The notes: generated from the sequence alone by a model not told the origin. A DNA stretch of 64,000 nt from Acinetobacter venetianus RAG-1 = CIP 110063 (GCF_000368585.1 NZ_KB849556.1:1-64000), one strand, 5' to 3'; positions 6,943-16,117 are shown, numbered from the stretch's first letter. Numbers and translations are program-made.

Positions 6943-6973
6943 ATTGTGCAAGTTCAAGTCAACTTGAAGTCAA
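6943..6973 (-). promoter_or_regulatory. MerR-type operator-promoter of the three-gene operon
   Basis: On the minus strand TTGACT (6973-6968) and CACAAT (6948-6943) are 19 bp apart, the long spacing typical of MerR-activated promoters. Between them lies a dyad with perfect arms TTCAAGT (6953-6959) and ACTTGAA (6962-6968). The divergent MerR gene starts 10 bp away, so autoregulation is likely. Confidence 0.6.
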
Positions 6974-6982
6974 GAGGTATTT

Positions 6983-7387
6983 ATGGATATTGGTGAAGTC
7001 GCAAAAAAAGCGAATGTTGCACCTTCAACTTTACGTTTTTACGAAGAGAAAGGATTAATCAAATCTATTGGGCGACAAGGTTTGCGTCGTCAATATGCCA
7101 AACAAGTTTTAGATCAGTTGGCATTGATTGCATTGGGGCGGGCAGCTGGTTTTTCTTTAGATGAAATTGCAACAATGTTTGGACAGGATGGTCAGCCAGA
7201 GCTAGATAGAGGCTTGTTGAATGAAAAAGCCGAACAGCTCGAGAAGATGACACGACGGCTACATTTCATTAGTGAAGGTTTAAGGCATGCGGCAGTTTGC
7301 CCAGCTGAGAATCACATGCAATGCCCAACGTTTCAAAATTTATTAAAAGCCGCAATTTCAGGAGAATATCAGCCGACCAAGCTGTAG
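6983..7387 (+). CDS. MerR family transcriptional regulator
   Basis: This 134-aa regulator has an N-terminal winged helix-turn-helix (I-G-E-V-A-K-K-A-N-V-A-P-S-T-L-R-F-Y-E, residues 3-21), a coiled-coil dimerisation helix (about 76-105) and a short C-terminal part with Cys106 and Cys114 in C-P-A-E-N-H-M-Q-C-P. The two cysteines are spaced 8 apart. They could bind metal or sense thiol or redox state, but they do not match the SoxR iron-sulfur cluster or the CueR loop. It is divergent from the DUF2938-flavodoxin-DUF2798 operon and most likely controls it through the dyad at 6953-6968. AAGAGG lies just before the ATG. Confidence 0.88.
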   Translation: MDIGEVAKKANVAPSTLRFYEEKGLIKSIGRQGLRRQYAKQVLDQLALIALGRAAGFSLDEIATMFGQDGQPELDRGLLNEKAEQLEKMTRRLHFISEGLRHAAVCPAENHMQCPTFQNLLKAAISGEYQPTKL

Positions 7388-7410
7388 CAAAAGTATCTGA
7401 GTAAATAGGC

Positions 7411-7477
7411 ATGTCATTGTATCGCCATAAAGATTTCATTTTATTGAAGTCAAAGTTTCATAAAAACTTGTTCTAAT
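7411..7477 (+). promoter_or_regulatory. PhoB box array and -10 element
   Basis: Half-sites with 4-nt spacers recur at an exact 11-bp period: ATGTCAT (7411), TCGCCAT (7422), ATTTCAT (7433), TTGAAGT (7444) and GTTTCAT (7455). The Pho box consensus is CTGTCAT repeated every 11 bp. Ten bases after the last one comes TCTAAT (7472-7477), 5 of 6 to TATAAT, the usual PhoB promoter geometry. No -35 hexamer is needed in such promoters and none is seen. Confidence 0.6.
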
Positions 7478-7506
7478 TTTCTTAATTTTTTTACCAAACG
7501 TATAAA

Positions 7507-8766
7507 ATGATGAACAAGAAAACCGTATTGGCTTTGATCTGTGCGACAACTTTTGGATTAAGCGCCTGTAATGATGATAACCAAGATCAAAATACATCAA
7601 TAGAAAAAGTCACTGAGCCAACTTTGGTTTCTTTTGCCAAACTTCCTGTTGAAACTTACGCAGCTGGCCCTGATTCTGGCCAAGCAGTTCAAGGTGCCAA
7701 TGGCATTTATCCACCCTTTAAAGGACAGCCTGTACAAGGTTTTTCTGCTGCACTGAAAAACGATGATGGTAGCTACATGGCGATGTCTGATAATGGTTTT
7801 GGTACACAAGATAATTCAGCGGATTATTTACTTAGAATTTATAAGCTAAAAGCTGATTTTAAAACTAAGTCGAAAGGAACTGGACAAGTCGAAGTACAAA
7901 GCTTTATTCAGTTACGTGATCCGAATAAGCGTATTCCATTTGATATTGTGAATGGCAATACCGCCGAGCGCTTATTGACAGGTGCAGATTTTGACCCTGA
8001 GTCAATGCAACGCACAGCAGATGGAACATATTGGATTGGCGACGAATTTGGCCCATATTTACTTCATTTCTCTGCTGAAGGTGTCTTGCTGGATGCGCCT
8101 ATTCCTTTACCAAATCCCTTGAACCCAGCGCAAGAATTACGTTCACCACAAAATCAATTCAACAAAGCCAATATCAATTATGTTGAACCATTGGTTCCAC
8201 AGAGTGGTGGTTTTGAGGGAATGGCAATTTCTCCAAATGGGAAATATTTATATCCACTGCTTGAGAAGCCATTGAAGTCGATTCGAGAAGGTGAGCGTTT
8301 ATTATTAATTTCTCAGTTTGATGTGCAGAAAAAAGCTTATACAGGACAATACTATTGGTTCGCTTTAGATAGTAAAGCCACGAATATCGGTGATTTCCAA
8401 TTGTTCAATGACAAAGACGGCATCATCATTGAGCGTGATGCCAGCCAAAATAATTTAGGTGGCTATAAGAAATTAATTAAGATCAAGTTTAATGATGCTG
8501 CTCAAACGGTAGTGCGTGAAGACTTGGTTGATTTAATGAAGATTGCCAATCCAAATGCTTTATATGGTGCTGCACGAGAAGGTGATATTGGTACAGACCG
8601 TGTTTTTGCATTTCCATTTGAAACGATCGAAGATGTGATTATTGAAAATGGTACAACGCTGACTGTGCTAAATGATAATAATTTTCCGGGTTCAACGGGA
8701 CGTAACGCCAAACTGGCGGATGATAATGAAATTATCCAAATCCGTTTGCCAAAAGCACTATTTTAA
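7507..8766 (+). CDS. Esterase-like phytase family lipoprotein
   Basis: This is a 419-aa secreted lipoprotein. The signal peptide ends in lipobox L-S-A-C (C21), followed by N-D-D-N. The mature part fits the 'esterase-like activity of phytase' family (PF13449), a beta-propeller fold. Typical segments are G-F-S-A-A-L, M-S-D-N-G-F-G near residue 98, D-P-E-S-M-Q-R-T-A-D-G-T-Y-W-I-G-D-E-F-G-P-Y and F-E-G-M-A-I-S-P. The likely role is hydrolysis of phosphate esters or diesters in the periplasm or at the cell surface; the exact substrate cannot be read. The upstream PhoB array supports phosphate-starvation control. The ATG at 7507 or 7510 starts the signal peptide; the Shine-Dalgarno sequence is weak. 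Confidence 0.85.
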   Translation: MMNKKTVLALICATTFGLSACNDDNQDQNTSIEKVTEPTLVSFAKLPVETYAAGPDSGQAVQGANGIYPPFKGQPVQGFSAALKNDDGSYMAMSDNGFGTQDNSADYLLRIYKLKADFKTKSKGTGQVEVQSFIQLRDPNKRIPFDIVNGNTAERLLTGADFDPESMQRTADGTYWIGDEFGPYLLHFSAEGVLLDAPIPLPNPLNPAQELRSPQNQFNKANINYVEPLVPQSGGFEGMAISPNGKYLYPLLEKPLKSIREGERLLLISQFDVQKKAYTGQYYWFALDSKATNIGDFQLFNDKDGIIIERDASQNNLGGYKKLIKIKFNDAAQTVVREDLVDLMKIANPNALYGAAREGDIGTDRVFAFPFETIEDVIIENGTTLTVLNDNNFPGSTGRNAKLADDNEIIQIRLPKALF

Positions 8767-8845
8767 ACTTTAGGTCAAAAATGGCCGAAATGATCATTTC
8801 TCATTTTGGTTGAAAGCGTATACTGATCAGGCATAAGGAGTCGTA

Positions 8846-10042
8846 ATGTCTGAGTCAGTTATACGCCCAACTCATATCGAATATGGTTCGAAATCGTTTA
8901 CAGCGATTTTATGGTCATTGTTCTTTGCTGGTTTTGCTTCATTTTCATCGTTGTACTGTGTGCAGCCAATGATGCCAATTTTTGCAAAATTCTTTGACGT
9001 GACTCCGACACAAAGTAGTTTGCCCCTTTCTTTTTCCACAATTGCGCTCGCAATCGGCTTGTTATTTACAGGCTTTATTTCTGATCGGTTTGGACGTAAA
9101 CCGATCATGGTGTTTGCTTTATTCCTCGTCTCTGTGCTGTTACTGGTCAGTGCATCTTTTCCTGTTTGGGAAATCTTTCTCACGACTCGTATTTTTATTG
9201 GCTTGGCAGTCAGTGGTGTTGCCGCAGTCGCAATGACCTATATTGGTGAGGAAATAGCTCAGAACGATATTGGCTTTGCCATGGGATTATATATTTCGGG
9301 CACGGCGATAGGTGGTATGGGCGGACGTTTGATAGCTGGGGTCTTGGTTGACTTTATTTCTTGGCAATCGGCAACGTATATTATTGGTTTTTTGAATTTT
9401 ATTATTGCGTGTTTGTTTTATTTATTGCTGCCGAAATCACAGCATTTTAAACCTTATCCTTTTCGTTTTTCGCGTTTTAAAGCGGCATTTGAACAGAACC
9501 TAAAAGATCCTAAATTGCGTATTCTATTTGCACAAGGCTTTATTTTAATGGGCTGTTTGGTGACGGTATTTAACTACATCAGTTATCACCTGTTAGAAGC
9601 GCCATTTTATTTGTCACAAACATGGATTGGTCTGATTTCGATTGCTTATTTAGCGGGTATTTATAGCTCTCCTAAAGCAGCGAAATGGGGCTTTCAGTAT
9701 GGGCGCGATAAAGTGCTTCCTATTTTACTGTTGACCATGATCGTAGGTTTGCTGATCACCTTGATTCCCACACTTTGGGCGATCTTACTTGGCTTAACGA
9801 TTTTTACTTTTTCTTTCTTTGCCGCACATTCAACAGCCAGTAGTTGGGTTTCAGTACAAGCCGTACAATATCGTGCAGTCGCATCTTCTTTATATCTGTT
9901 CTGTTATTACATTGGTTCAAGTTTGCTTGGTAGTAGTGGCGGCTTGATTTGGGAAAATTTTGGTTGGGTTGGGATCAATTTCAGTGTCGGGATGGTATTG
10001 GTGCTTGGGCTAATTTTAGCGGTTCATCTTAAACGCTTATAA
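8846..10042 (+). CDS. MFS transporter (YnfM/AraJ-like)
   Basis: This 398-aa protein has about 12 membrane spans. It carries the MFS loop motif between spans 2 and 3 (G-F-I-S-D-R-F-G-R-K-P, about residues 78-88) and Q-P-M-M-P-I-F after the first span. It resembles the DHA1 group of drug, sugar or arabinose efflux proteins such as YnfM, so export of a small molecule is likely; the substrate is unknown. The start at 8846 has AAGGAG upstream. It follows the phytase-like gene by 79 bp but is not obviously part of its transcript. Confidence 0.85.
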   Translation: MSESVIRPTHIEYGSKSFTAILWSLFFAGFASFSSLYCVQPMMPIFAKFFDVTPTQSSLPLSFSTIALAIGLLFTGFISDRFGRKPIMVFALFLVSVLLLVSASFPVWEIFLTTRIFIGLAVSGVAAVAMTYIGEEIAQNDIGFAMGLYISGTAIGGMGGRLIAGVLVDFISWQSATYIIGFLNFIIACLFYLLLPKSQHFKPYPFRFSRFKAAFEQNLKDPKLRILFAQGFILMGCLVTVFNYISYHLLEAPFYLSQTWIGLISIAYLAGIYSSPKAAKWGFQYGRDKVLPILLLTMIVGLLITLIPTLWAILLGLTIFTFSFFAAHSTASSWVSVQAVQYRAVASSLYLFCYYIGSSLLGSSGGLIWENFGWVGINFSVGMVLVLGLILAVHLKRL

Positions 10043-10100
10043 GATATTCTATTTGCTAGAATTTGTACTAATTAACTAAATTTTAACAAGGATAATAAAT

Positions 10101-10583
10101 TTGAATCATTTAGAAAGTTTGATTGCGGAATATTATGATTGGAAGGGATATTTGGTTAAGAATAATCTGAAAGTCGGGAAGTTGAGTCATGGTGGCTGGG
10201 AAATGGAACTGGATATTATTGCTTTTAATCCAATTACTCAGCATTTAATCCATATTGAGCCATCTATAGATGCATATTCGTGGGAAATTAGAGAAAGTAG
10301 ATTTAAGAAGAAGTTTGAGTCGGGTGAAAAATATATGTTTAGTAATGTTTTTCCATGGTTGGATGAAAACACACCCGTTGAGAGAATTATTGTTTTACCT
10401 GCACATTCGGCTGGTCGGGATTATTTATGTGGAGCTAAAATCTTTTCGCTAGATGAGTTTATGCTCAAGATAAAGAATGACATTATGAAATGCGGAAAGA
10501 TGGCAAGAAATGCAATTCCTGAGCAATATCCATTATTAAGAACGATTCAGTTGGTAACGAATGGTTATTACAGGCCTCATTGA
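10101..10583 (+). CDS. Conserved hypothetical protein, possible PD-(D/E)XK-like fold
   Basis: I do not recognise a named family. The 160-aa soluble product starts with TTG at 10101, preceded by AAGG. The segment E36-x-D38 followed by a strand ending H-I-E53-P-S resembles the acidic part of restriction-endonuclease-like folds (E...D...ExK), but the final lysine is not present, so activity is doubtful. It stands alone between the MFS gene and ygiQ. AT-rich codon use is slightly stronger than in the neighbours. Confidence 0.6.
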   Translation: MNHLESLIAEYYDWKGYLVKNNLKVGKLSHGGWEMELDIIAFNPITQHLIHIEPSIDAYSWEIRESRFKKKFESGEKYMFSNVFPWLDENTPVERIIVLPAHSAGRDYLCGAKIFSLDEFMLKIKNDIMKCGKMARNAIPEQYPLLRTIQLVTNGYYRPH

Positions 10584-10780
10584 TAGCTGCGCTTGAAAAT
10601 TTATAGATTGTGATTAAACTTTATACAAATAATTTGTTATCTCCTTGTTCTTGAATGTTTTATAAACAAGGAAAATGAATGAAATTCATGTTAAAATGAT
10701 CGGCTTTCATTTTAGGGGCTAAAATACCACCAGCCCCGATAGATGTCTCTCCTCCATCTGCTAGCCGAGATTCGCAAGCC

Positions 10781-13168
10781 ATGTCTACTGCCTACACCAT
10801 GCAGACCGCGCCAAAAGCGCTGTTTGATTACGACAAATATTGGGCGTCGTGTTTTGAACCTGCACCATTTTTGCCGATGTCACGAGAAGAAATGGATCTG
10901 CTCGGTTGGGATGCATGTGACTTCATTTTGGTGTGTGGTGATGCTTATATCGACCATCCTTCATTCGTATCAGGTGTGATTGGACGTGTACTTGAAGCAC
11001 AAGGTTTCCGAGTTGGGATTATTGCGCAACCCGATTGGACCAATGTTGAAAGTTTCCGAGTATTAGGTAAACCAACAATCGCATGGGGTGTCACAGCGGG
11101 GAACATGGATTCGATGATTAACCGTTATACGGCTGATCGTAAGATCCGTTCTGATGATGCATATTCTCCAAACAATGAAGCGAACAAGCGACCAGACCGT
11201 GCGGCAACGGTTTACTGTCAGCGTTGTCGTGAAGCATTTCCTGACGTTCCAGTGTTATTGGGTGGTATTGAAGGCAGCTTGCGTCGTATTGCGCATTATG
11301 ATTATTGGTCAGACAAGGTTCGCCGTTCGATTTTAATGGACTCGAAAGCAGATCTGCTGATGTATGGTAATGGTGAGCGTGCCATTATCGACGTCATGCA
11401 TCGTTTAGCCAAAGGTGAGAAAATCCACGAGATTACGGATGTTCGTGGTACAGCATTTATTATTAATAAACATAACAAAGCATCTAAAGCAAAATTCGTT
11501 GAAATTGCTAGTAATGACATCGATACCATTGGACGTGTTGATCCAATTATCAATCCCTATGTGATGACTGAAGATATTGACGGTTGTGAAGTTGAAAAAG
11601 AAAAAGGCAACTCACTGGCACAATATCAAAATTTCCAAAAAGAAATCGTTGCCAATCCAATCGTACGCGAAGGCGATAATTTAGACCCTGATATTCAGAT
11701 CGTACAATTAAAGCCTGCACCATCAAAAGCAATTAAACATAAGCTGCCGCCGCGTGAATTGGCAGTGATTCGTTTGCCTTCGTTTGAAGAAGTTGCTGAT
11801 GATCAAGTACTTTATGCACATGCGAACCGTATTTTGCATTTGGAAACCAATCCAGGGAATGCGCGTGCCTTGGTGCAACGTCACGGTGAGCGTGATGTTT
11901 GGATTAATCCACCACCAATTCCGCTAACGACTGAGGAAATGGACTACGTATTTGATTTACCCTATGCACGATTACCACATCCTGCGTATGGCAATGCACG
12001 ATTCCCTGCATTTGATATGATCAAATTCTCGGTCAATATTATGCGTGGTTGTTTTGGCGGTTGTACGTTCTGTTCGATCACTGAACATGAAGGTCGTATT
12101 ATCCAAAACCGTTCGGAAGATTCGATTTTACGTGAAATTGAAAAAATCCGTGACACTGCACCTAACTTCACTGGGATTATCTCGGATTTAGGTGGGCCTA
12201 CGGCAAACATGTATCGTTTGCACTGTAACGATCCTGAAATTGAGAAAAACTGTCGTAAACCATCTTGTGTTTATCCGGGTGTGTGTCAGAACTTACATAC
12301 CGATCATGCACCATTGGTTCAACTGTATCGTAAAGCACGTGAAATCAAAGGCGTGAAGAAGATTCTGATTGGTTCTGGTCTGCGTTATGACCTCGCGGTA
12401 CTCAACCCTGAATATGTGAAAGAATTGGTTCAGCACCATGTCGGCGGTTATCTGAAAATTGCGCCTGAGCATACCGAAAATGGCCCATTATCGAAGATGA
12501 TGAAACCGGGGATTGGGACATATGATCGCTTCAAGCAAATGTTTGAGCGTTTCAGTAAGGAAGCAGGTAAGGAACAATATTTAATTCCTTACTTTATTGC
12601 TGCACATCCGGGGACCACGGATTACGATATGATGAATTTGGCGATTTGGTTGAAGAAGAATGGCTTCCGTGCTGATCAGGTACAAACCTTCTATCCATCA
12701 CCAATGGCAACCGCGACCACAATGTATTATTCAGGCAAAAACCCATTGTCTAAGGTGGCACGTTATACCGAGAATGTCGATATTGTGAAGGGTGAAAAAC
12801 GTCGCCGTCTGCACAAAGCATTCTTACGTTACCATGATCCAAATAACTGGCCATTATTACGTGAAGCTTTGAAAGAAATGGGTCGTTCAGATCTCATTGG
12901 TAACTCAAAGCAGCATTTGATTCCGACGTATCAACCACAAGGTACAGCTGAAGGTGAATATAAGTCAGCGCGTAAGAAGAATTCGAGTGTTGCGGGGGAT
13001 TCTGCAAAACGTAATGGTCAACAAAATCAGTCACGTTCGCAGTCAGGTCAAAAACGTCCACAAAAAGGACAGGTTTTAACTCAACATAATGGTTTACCGC
13101 CTCGCGAAACAGGTGAGAAAAGACCATTTTCAGGAAAGCCTAAACAAAAAGCCAAAGCACAGCGCTAA
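10781..13168 (+). CDS. ygiQ: YgiQ family radical SAM protein
   Basis: This 795-aa UPF0313/YgiQ protein has an N-terminal domain of that family (about residues 1-400). A radical SAM core follows, with the cluster motif C424-x3-C428-x2-C431 (C-F-G-G-C-T-F-C). The C-terminal tail (about 700-795) is basic, Gln/Ser/Lys-rich and probably disordered. It binds a [4Fe-4S] cluster and S-adenosylmethionine; the substrate is unknown. The length agrees with the family. The start lacks a good Shine-Dalgarno sequence. The leader contains a palindrome (10675-10689) and a GGGGCT/AGCCCC hairpin (10715-10737). Confidence 0.9.
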   Translation: MSTAYTMQTAPKALFDYDKYWASCFEPAPFLPMSREEMDLLGWDACDFILVCGDAYIDHPSFVSGVIGRVLEAQGFRVGIIAQPDWTNVESFRVLGKPTIAWGVTAGNMDSMINRYTADRKIRSDDAYSPNNEANKRPDRAATVYCQRCREAFPDVPVLLGGIEGSLRRIAHYDYWSDKVRRSILMDSKADLLMYGNGERAIIDVMHRLAKGEKIHEITDVRGTAFIINKHNKASKAKFVEIASNDIDTIGRVDPIINPYVMTEDIDGCEVEKEKGNSLAQYQNFQKEIVANPIVREGDNLDPDIQIVQLKPAPSKAIKHKLPPRELAVIRLPSFEEVADDQVLYAHANRILHLETNPGNARALVQRHGERDVWINPPPIPLTTEEMDYVFDLPYARLPHPAYGNARFPAFDMIKFSVNIMRGCFGGCTFCSITEHEGRIIQNRSEDSILREIEKIRDTAPNFTGIISDLGGPTANMYRLHCNDPEIEKNCRKPSCVYPGVCQNLHTDHAPLVQLYRKAREIKGVKKILIGSGLRYDLAVLNPEYVKELVQHHVGGYLKIAPEHTENGPLSKMMKPGIGTYDRFKQMFERFSKEAGKEQYLIPYFIAAHPGTTDYDMMNLAIWLKKNGFRADQVQTFYPSPMATATTMYYSGKNPLSKVARYTENVDIVKGEKRRRLHKAFLRYHDPNNWPLLREALKEMGRSDLIGNSKQHLIPTYQPQGTAEGEYKSARKKNSSVAGDSAKRNGQQNQSRSQSGQKRPQKGQVLTQHNGLPPRETGEKRPFSGKPKQKAKAQR

Positions 13169-13177
13169 CTGAACAAA

Positions 13178-13207
13178 AGAAGGCATTCAATAGAATGCCT
13201 TCTTTTT
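13178..13207 (+). terminator. Terminator of ygiQ
   Basis: The stem 13178-13188 pairs with 13193-13203 (AGAAGGCATTC and its complement) with loop AATA, followed by a T-run. Confidence 0.88.
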
Positions 13208-13283
13208 AAGTAATATTGTGGGTTGTGTCACATCGGCTTTAATTTTTCATAACGCAATAGAAACATATACTGACAATATCAAC

Positions 13284-13312
13284 TTGAATATTTACTGCTT
13301 GATGATTATAAA
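13284..13312 (+). promoter_or_regulatory. Sigma-70-type promoter of the DUF2726 gene
   Basis: TTGAAT (13284-13289), a 17-bp spacer and TATAAA (13307-13312) form a good sigma-70 match. Transcription would begin near 13319, leaving a leader of about 170 nt before the chosen start at 13489; a small CGAC/GTCG hairpin lies in it. Confidence 0.5.
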
Positions 13313-13488
13313 TAAAGGGGCAGCAAACTTTTACGACTTTGGTCGGCTTGTAAAAAAGGATGAATAATTTTAAGTTTGTATTGCTAAAATGACTTTGCTA
13401 TCGCTTGCTTTTGACTAAAAAAGTATTGATTAAAAAAATTGGCATCATAGCCAAAATGATTATAAAAAATCTAAAGGATTGGTTAGAA

Positions 13489-14019
13489 ATGTATTATTTC
13501 ATAACAATAGTAGGATTGCTGCTAATTGCAGCACTTGTGCTTCGGCGTTTACATCGAAATCAACGTCAAGACAGCCCCTTAAAGAGACGTGGTATTCTCA
13601 CCATTTCAGAACAGATCACCTTGATGCGTCTTCAGGCTGTGTTACCAAGACATACGATTTTAGCGCATGTGTCTTTTGATGCATTATTGACGACTAAATA
13701 CGCTCATACACGCCGTAAATATCAAGGTTTAGTTGCTGATTTCGTTGTATTGGATCAACAACATCAGGTTTTGGTTGTGATTGAGATTGTTGATGAGTCT
13801 TATGTGAACCGCCTTCATCAAAAACATTACCAAGATAGTTTGCTTGAGCTGGCTGGTTATCGAGTCTTGCGTTATAGCAGTATTCCAACCGAGCAAGAGT
13901 TACGTGATGATTTGGTATCTGATCCATTAGAACCAAATACCACAATTTCGACAGTATCAACAGGTATGGTACAAGCAGAACATATCATGAAATATAATAT
14001 GTTCGCTGCAAAGTCTTAA
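13489..14019 (+). CDS. DUF2726 domain protein with membrane anchor
   Basis: This 176-aa protein has an N-terminal transmembrane helix (about residues 3-18) followed by a DUF2726 domain (PF10881). That domain has an endonuclease-like fold and shows S-E-Q-I-T-L-M-R-L-Q, V-A-D-F-V-V-L-D and V-V-I-E-I-V-D-E-S-Y with the acidic pattern D...E. I chose ATG 13489 because AAAGGA precedes it and translation then begins right at the membrane helix; the frame is open back to a TTG at 13405 that has no Shine-Dalgarno sequence. The function is unknown. Its stop overlaps the convergent ridA-type gene by 4 bp. Confidence 0.75.
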   Translation: MYYFITIVGLLLIAALVLRRLHRNQRQDSPLKRRGILTISEQITLMRLQAVLPRHTILAHVSFDALLTTKYAHTRRKYQGLVADFVVLDQQHQVLVVIEIVDESYVNRLHQKHYQDSLLELAGYRVLRYSSIPTEQELRDDLVSDPLEPNTTISTVSTGMVQAEHIMKYNMFAAKS

Positions 14020-14372
14020 TCTGGCTTCACGGCTGTGACCGTCATTTCAACTAAAACATCAGGTGCATACAGTTTAGATTCTACGCAGGTACGTGCTGGG
14101 GGGTGTCCCTCAGCAATCCATGCATCCCATACTGCATTCATGGCTGCATAATCCTTCTCAATGTCTTTTAAAAAAATCAGCACGGATAAAATATGTGTTT
14201 TATCTGTTCCTGCTTCTGCAAGTAAACGATCAATATTGTCTAAGGTCTGCTGTGTCTGTGCAGCAGCATCTACACTGGTATCATCTGCAAGCTGACCTGC
14301 CAAATGAACTAAATTTCCTGAGATTGCGACTTCACAAAAACGAGAGGTGACATGTAGTCGTTGCACAGACAT
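14016..14372 (-). CDS. RidA family protein (YoaB-like)
   Basis: This 118-aa protein belongs to the YjgF/YER057c/UK114 group, trimeric enamine/imine deaminases that clear reactive intermediates of PLP enzymes. The conserved features are H-L-A-G-Q-L-A, I-D-R-L-L-A-E-A-G, M-N-A-V-W-D-A-W and the substrate arginine in P-P-A-R-T-C-V-E. The last is the YoaB-type version of the motif and not that of canonical RidA, so the substrate range may differ. It stands alone; its stop codon overlaps that of the convergent DUF2726 gene. Confidence 0.88.
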   Translation of the reverse strand: MSVQRLHVTSRFCEVAISGNLVHLAGQLADDTSVDAAAQTQQTLDNIDRLLAEAGTDKTHILSVLIFLKDIEKDYAAMNAVWDAWIAEGHPPARTCVESKLYAPDVLVEMTVTAVKPD

Positions 14373-14448
14373 TTTATGTTCCTAATAAGAATAGATTTTG
14401 TTTGATTGTAATAGATGAGATAAACCTAGAGTGTAAATTTGTTTTAAG

Positions 14449-14652
14449 TCAAATCCTAAAAGCTTGTATTTCCATCAAGTGACGTTGATAGAAAAATAAA
14501 GCACAGCGTTGTTGTGGACAGACAATCAAGCTGCCCAAATTTAAAAATTGAATATTGGCATGTCGTAGTTGATTTAAACAGGTTGCGATTGAGCTATGCA
14601 GAGGGCACAGTTGTTTCAGTTGACTAATCGTTGCATAAGCGCTGTGATACAT
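14449..14652 (-). CDS. Small conserved-looking protein, unknown function
   Basis: This 67-aa cysteine-containing soluble protein begins M-Y-H-S-A-Y-A-T-I-S-Q. I do not recognise it. ATG 14652 is favoured by AAGGA 8 nt upstream, a strong ribosome site. The frame stays open into creD (to 14802), but that extension is only a shadow of creD. It follows the creD terminator hairpin directly, so it may be expressed by read-through or from its own weak promoter. Confidence 0.5.
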   Translation of the reverse strand: MYHSAYATISQLKQLCPLHSSIATCLNQLRHANIQFLNLGSLIVCPQQRCALFFYQRHLMEIQAFRI

Positions 14653-14674
14653 ATCATTATTCCTTTTCAATTTT

Positions 14675-14702
14675 GAAAAAATGGGCGAAATCGCTTCGCC
14701 CA
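14675..14702 (-). terminator. Terminator of creD
   Basis: On the minus strand TGGGCGAA (14702-14695) pairs with TTCGCCCA (14689-14682) around a 5-nt loop, followed by a T-run (A-run 14681-14676 on plus). Confidence 0.75.
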
Positions 14703-14710
14703 ATGATGAT

Positions 14711-16117
14711 TTATGTGCTTTGTTGTTCAGATTGATACCAGTTGACATGACGTGTAATGAACATGACGCAGGCGATGAGAATAAAGGAGAGGATGGAGCC
14801 AAATAAGAAGGTCTTACCGCTAGATTGTAGTAATAGATACATCATGCTGTACAAAATGCTTAGCAGAACTCCAAATAAAAATGCAGCTTTAAATCCTTTA
14901 ACGACGAAATACAAATACCATGTGATTAAGCCAATACAAGCGATTGCCGCGATCAGATATGCCCAAGCGAATGCATAGTATTCACTGATTGAAAGCAATA
15001 AAACAAAGAATACGCCTTGTGCCATCGCAACAAGTGCATATTGGATGGGATGGATTTTTAGTTGTTTTAAAACTTCGAATAAAAAGAAGCATCCAAAGGT
15101 AATAATGATCACCATAACACCATATTTAATGGCACGATCTGTTTGTGTATAGATGTTTACAGGGTCTAGAAATTGAGTAGAAATACCAGAAATATTGGCT
15201 CTGGATGCATTACTTTCATATTGATTGTCTGGATTTTCTCTAGAATTGAGCGCTTGATAGAAACATTGGCTATTTTCACATAGGGCGATACGATCCAAAT
15301 TTCGCTTACCTAAAGCGATATTTTTCCAGTCAGCCTGAAAGTGGTTTTTCTGATTGAGTTTTTTGAATGGCAAACTTTGTCCATCATATTTTACATCGCT
15401 CCAATTCCCTTGAGCTTGATAGGTCATTTCATAGCTGGTTGGAATAAAACTAAATTCACTGAGTCCTTCAAGTTCAAACTTTAGATTAAACTTAAAACCT
15501 TGTTGAAATTTTTGAATCAGTTCAGGATATTGTTGAGTGGTAATATGCATTAAATCAAAGCTATTTTTTCCTTGGCTTTGTTCATAAAAATCAAATTTAT
15601 AGGTCTTATTTTCAATGTTTAGAATAGGTTTGGCATTGAGTCCACGAGCATCTTGAATCGGGAAGATGATTTCGGCTTGGTCCCATAGATAATGACGTTG
15701 AGATTTATTATCGATTGCTTTAAAAGAACCTTTGCCTGACATTGAATTTTGATAGCTAATCGCTTTGTAAATTGTGCGCTTATATGTGTTATCGGATACT
15801 TTGAATTGCGCACGCCAGTCCGCAGATTCTGCACCTAGAACAATAAAAAGAGTTTGGTTGCAGCTATAGGTTTTCTTATCCTCATCTGTGCATGTTGTTT
15901 GGACTTGATAGGGCAATTTTAAGTAAGGTGCGATGATTTGTTGTGGTCGAATTTGTTCATTTGCAATATCATTAATCACTTGTTGTTGATAGCTTTGGCG
16001 TTCAGAAACGAGATTGGAAATAAATAGAAGTCCAATATAAAAAATGAAAATCAAGAACAGAATTGCTCCGATTTTAAGATGAATAAAGTTACGGCGCATG
16101 TTGGAATCCATTGTCAT
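14711..16117 (-). CDS. creD: Inner membrane protein CreD
   Basis: This 468-aa protein of the CreD family (PF06123) has one N-terminal membrane span (about residues 13-34), a large periplasmic domain (about 40-305) and a cluster of five or six spans at the C-terminus. In other gammaproteobacteria CreD is the main target of the CreBC system, linked to envelope stress and beta-lactam response. It is the last gene of creB-creC-creD, 57 bp after creC, with its own CreB repeat array at 16168-16194. The start could also be ATG at residue 3 or 7; none has a strong Shine-Dalgarno sequence. Confidence 0.9.
   Translation of the reverse strand: MTMDSNMRRNFIHLKIGAILFLIFIFYIGLLFISNLVSERQSYQQQVINDIANEQIRPQQIIAPYLKLPYQVQTTCTDEDKKTYSCNQTLFIVLGAESADWRAQFKVSDNTYKRTIYKAISYQNSMSGKGSFKAIDNKSQRHYLWDQAEIIFPIQDARGLNAKPILNIENKTYKFDFYEQSQGKNSFDLMHITTQQYPELIQKFQQGFKFNLKFELEGLSEFSFIPTSYEMTYQAQGNWSDVKYDGQSLPFKKLNQKNHFQADWKNIALGKRNLDRIALCENSQCFYQALNSRENPDNQYESNASRANISGISTQFLDPVNIYTQTDRAIKYGVMVIIITFGCFFLFEVLKQLKIHPIQYALVAMAQGVFFVLLLSISEYYAFAWAYLIAAIACIGLITWYLYFVVKGFKAAFLFGVLLSILYSMMYLLLQSSGKTFLFGSILSFILIACVMFITRHVNWYQSEQQST

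Noticed and set aside
8787..8800. Perfect palindrome GAAATGATCATTTC before the MFS gene
   Set aside because: Short AT-rich palindrome without a matching promoter or regulator nearby; probably chance.
14653..14802. Extended frame of the 67-aa protein into creD
   Set aside because: The extension is an antiphase shadow of creD; the ribosome site supports ATG 14652.
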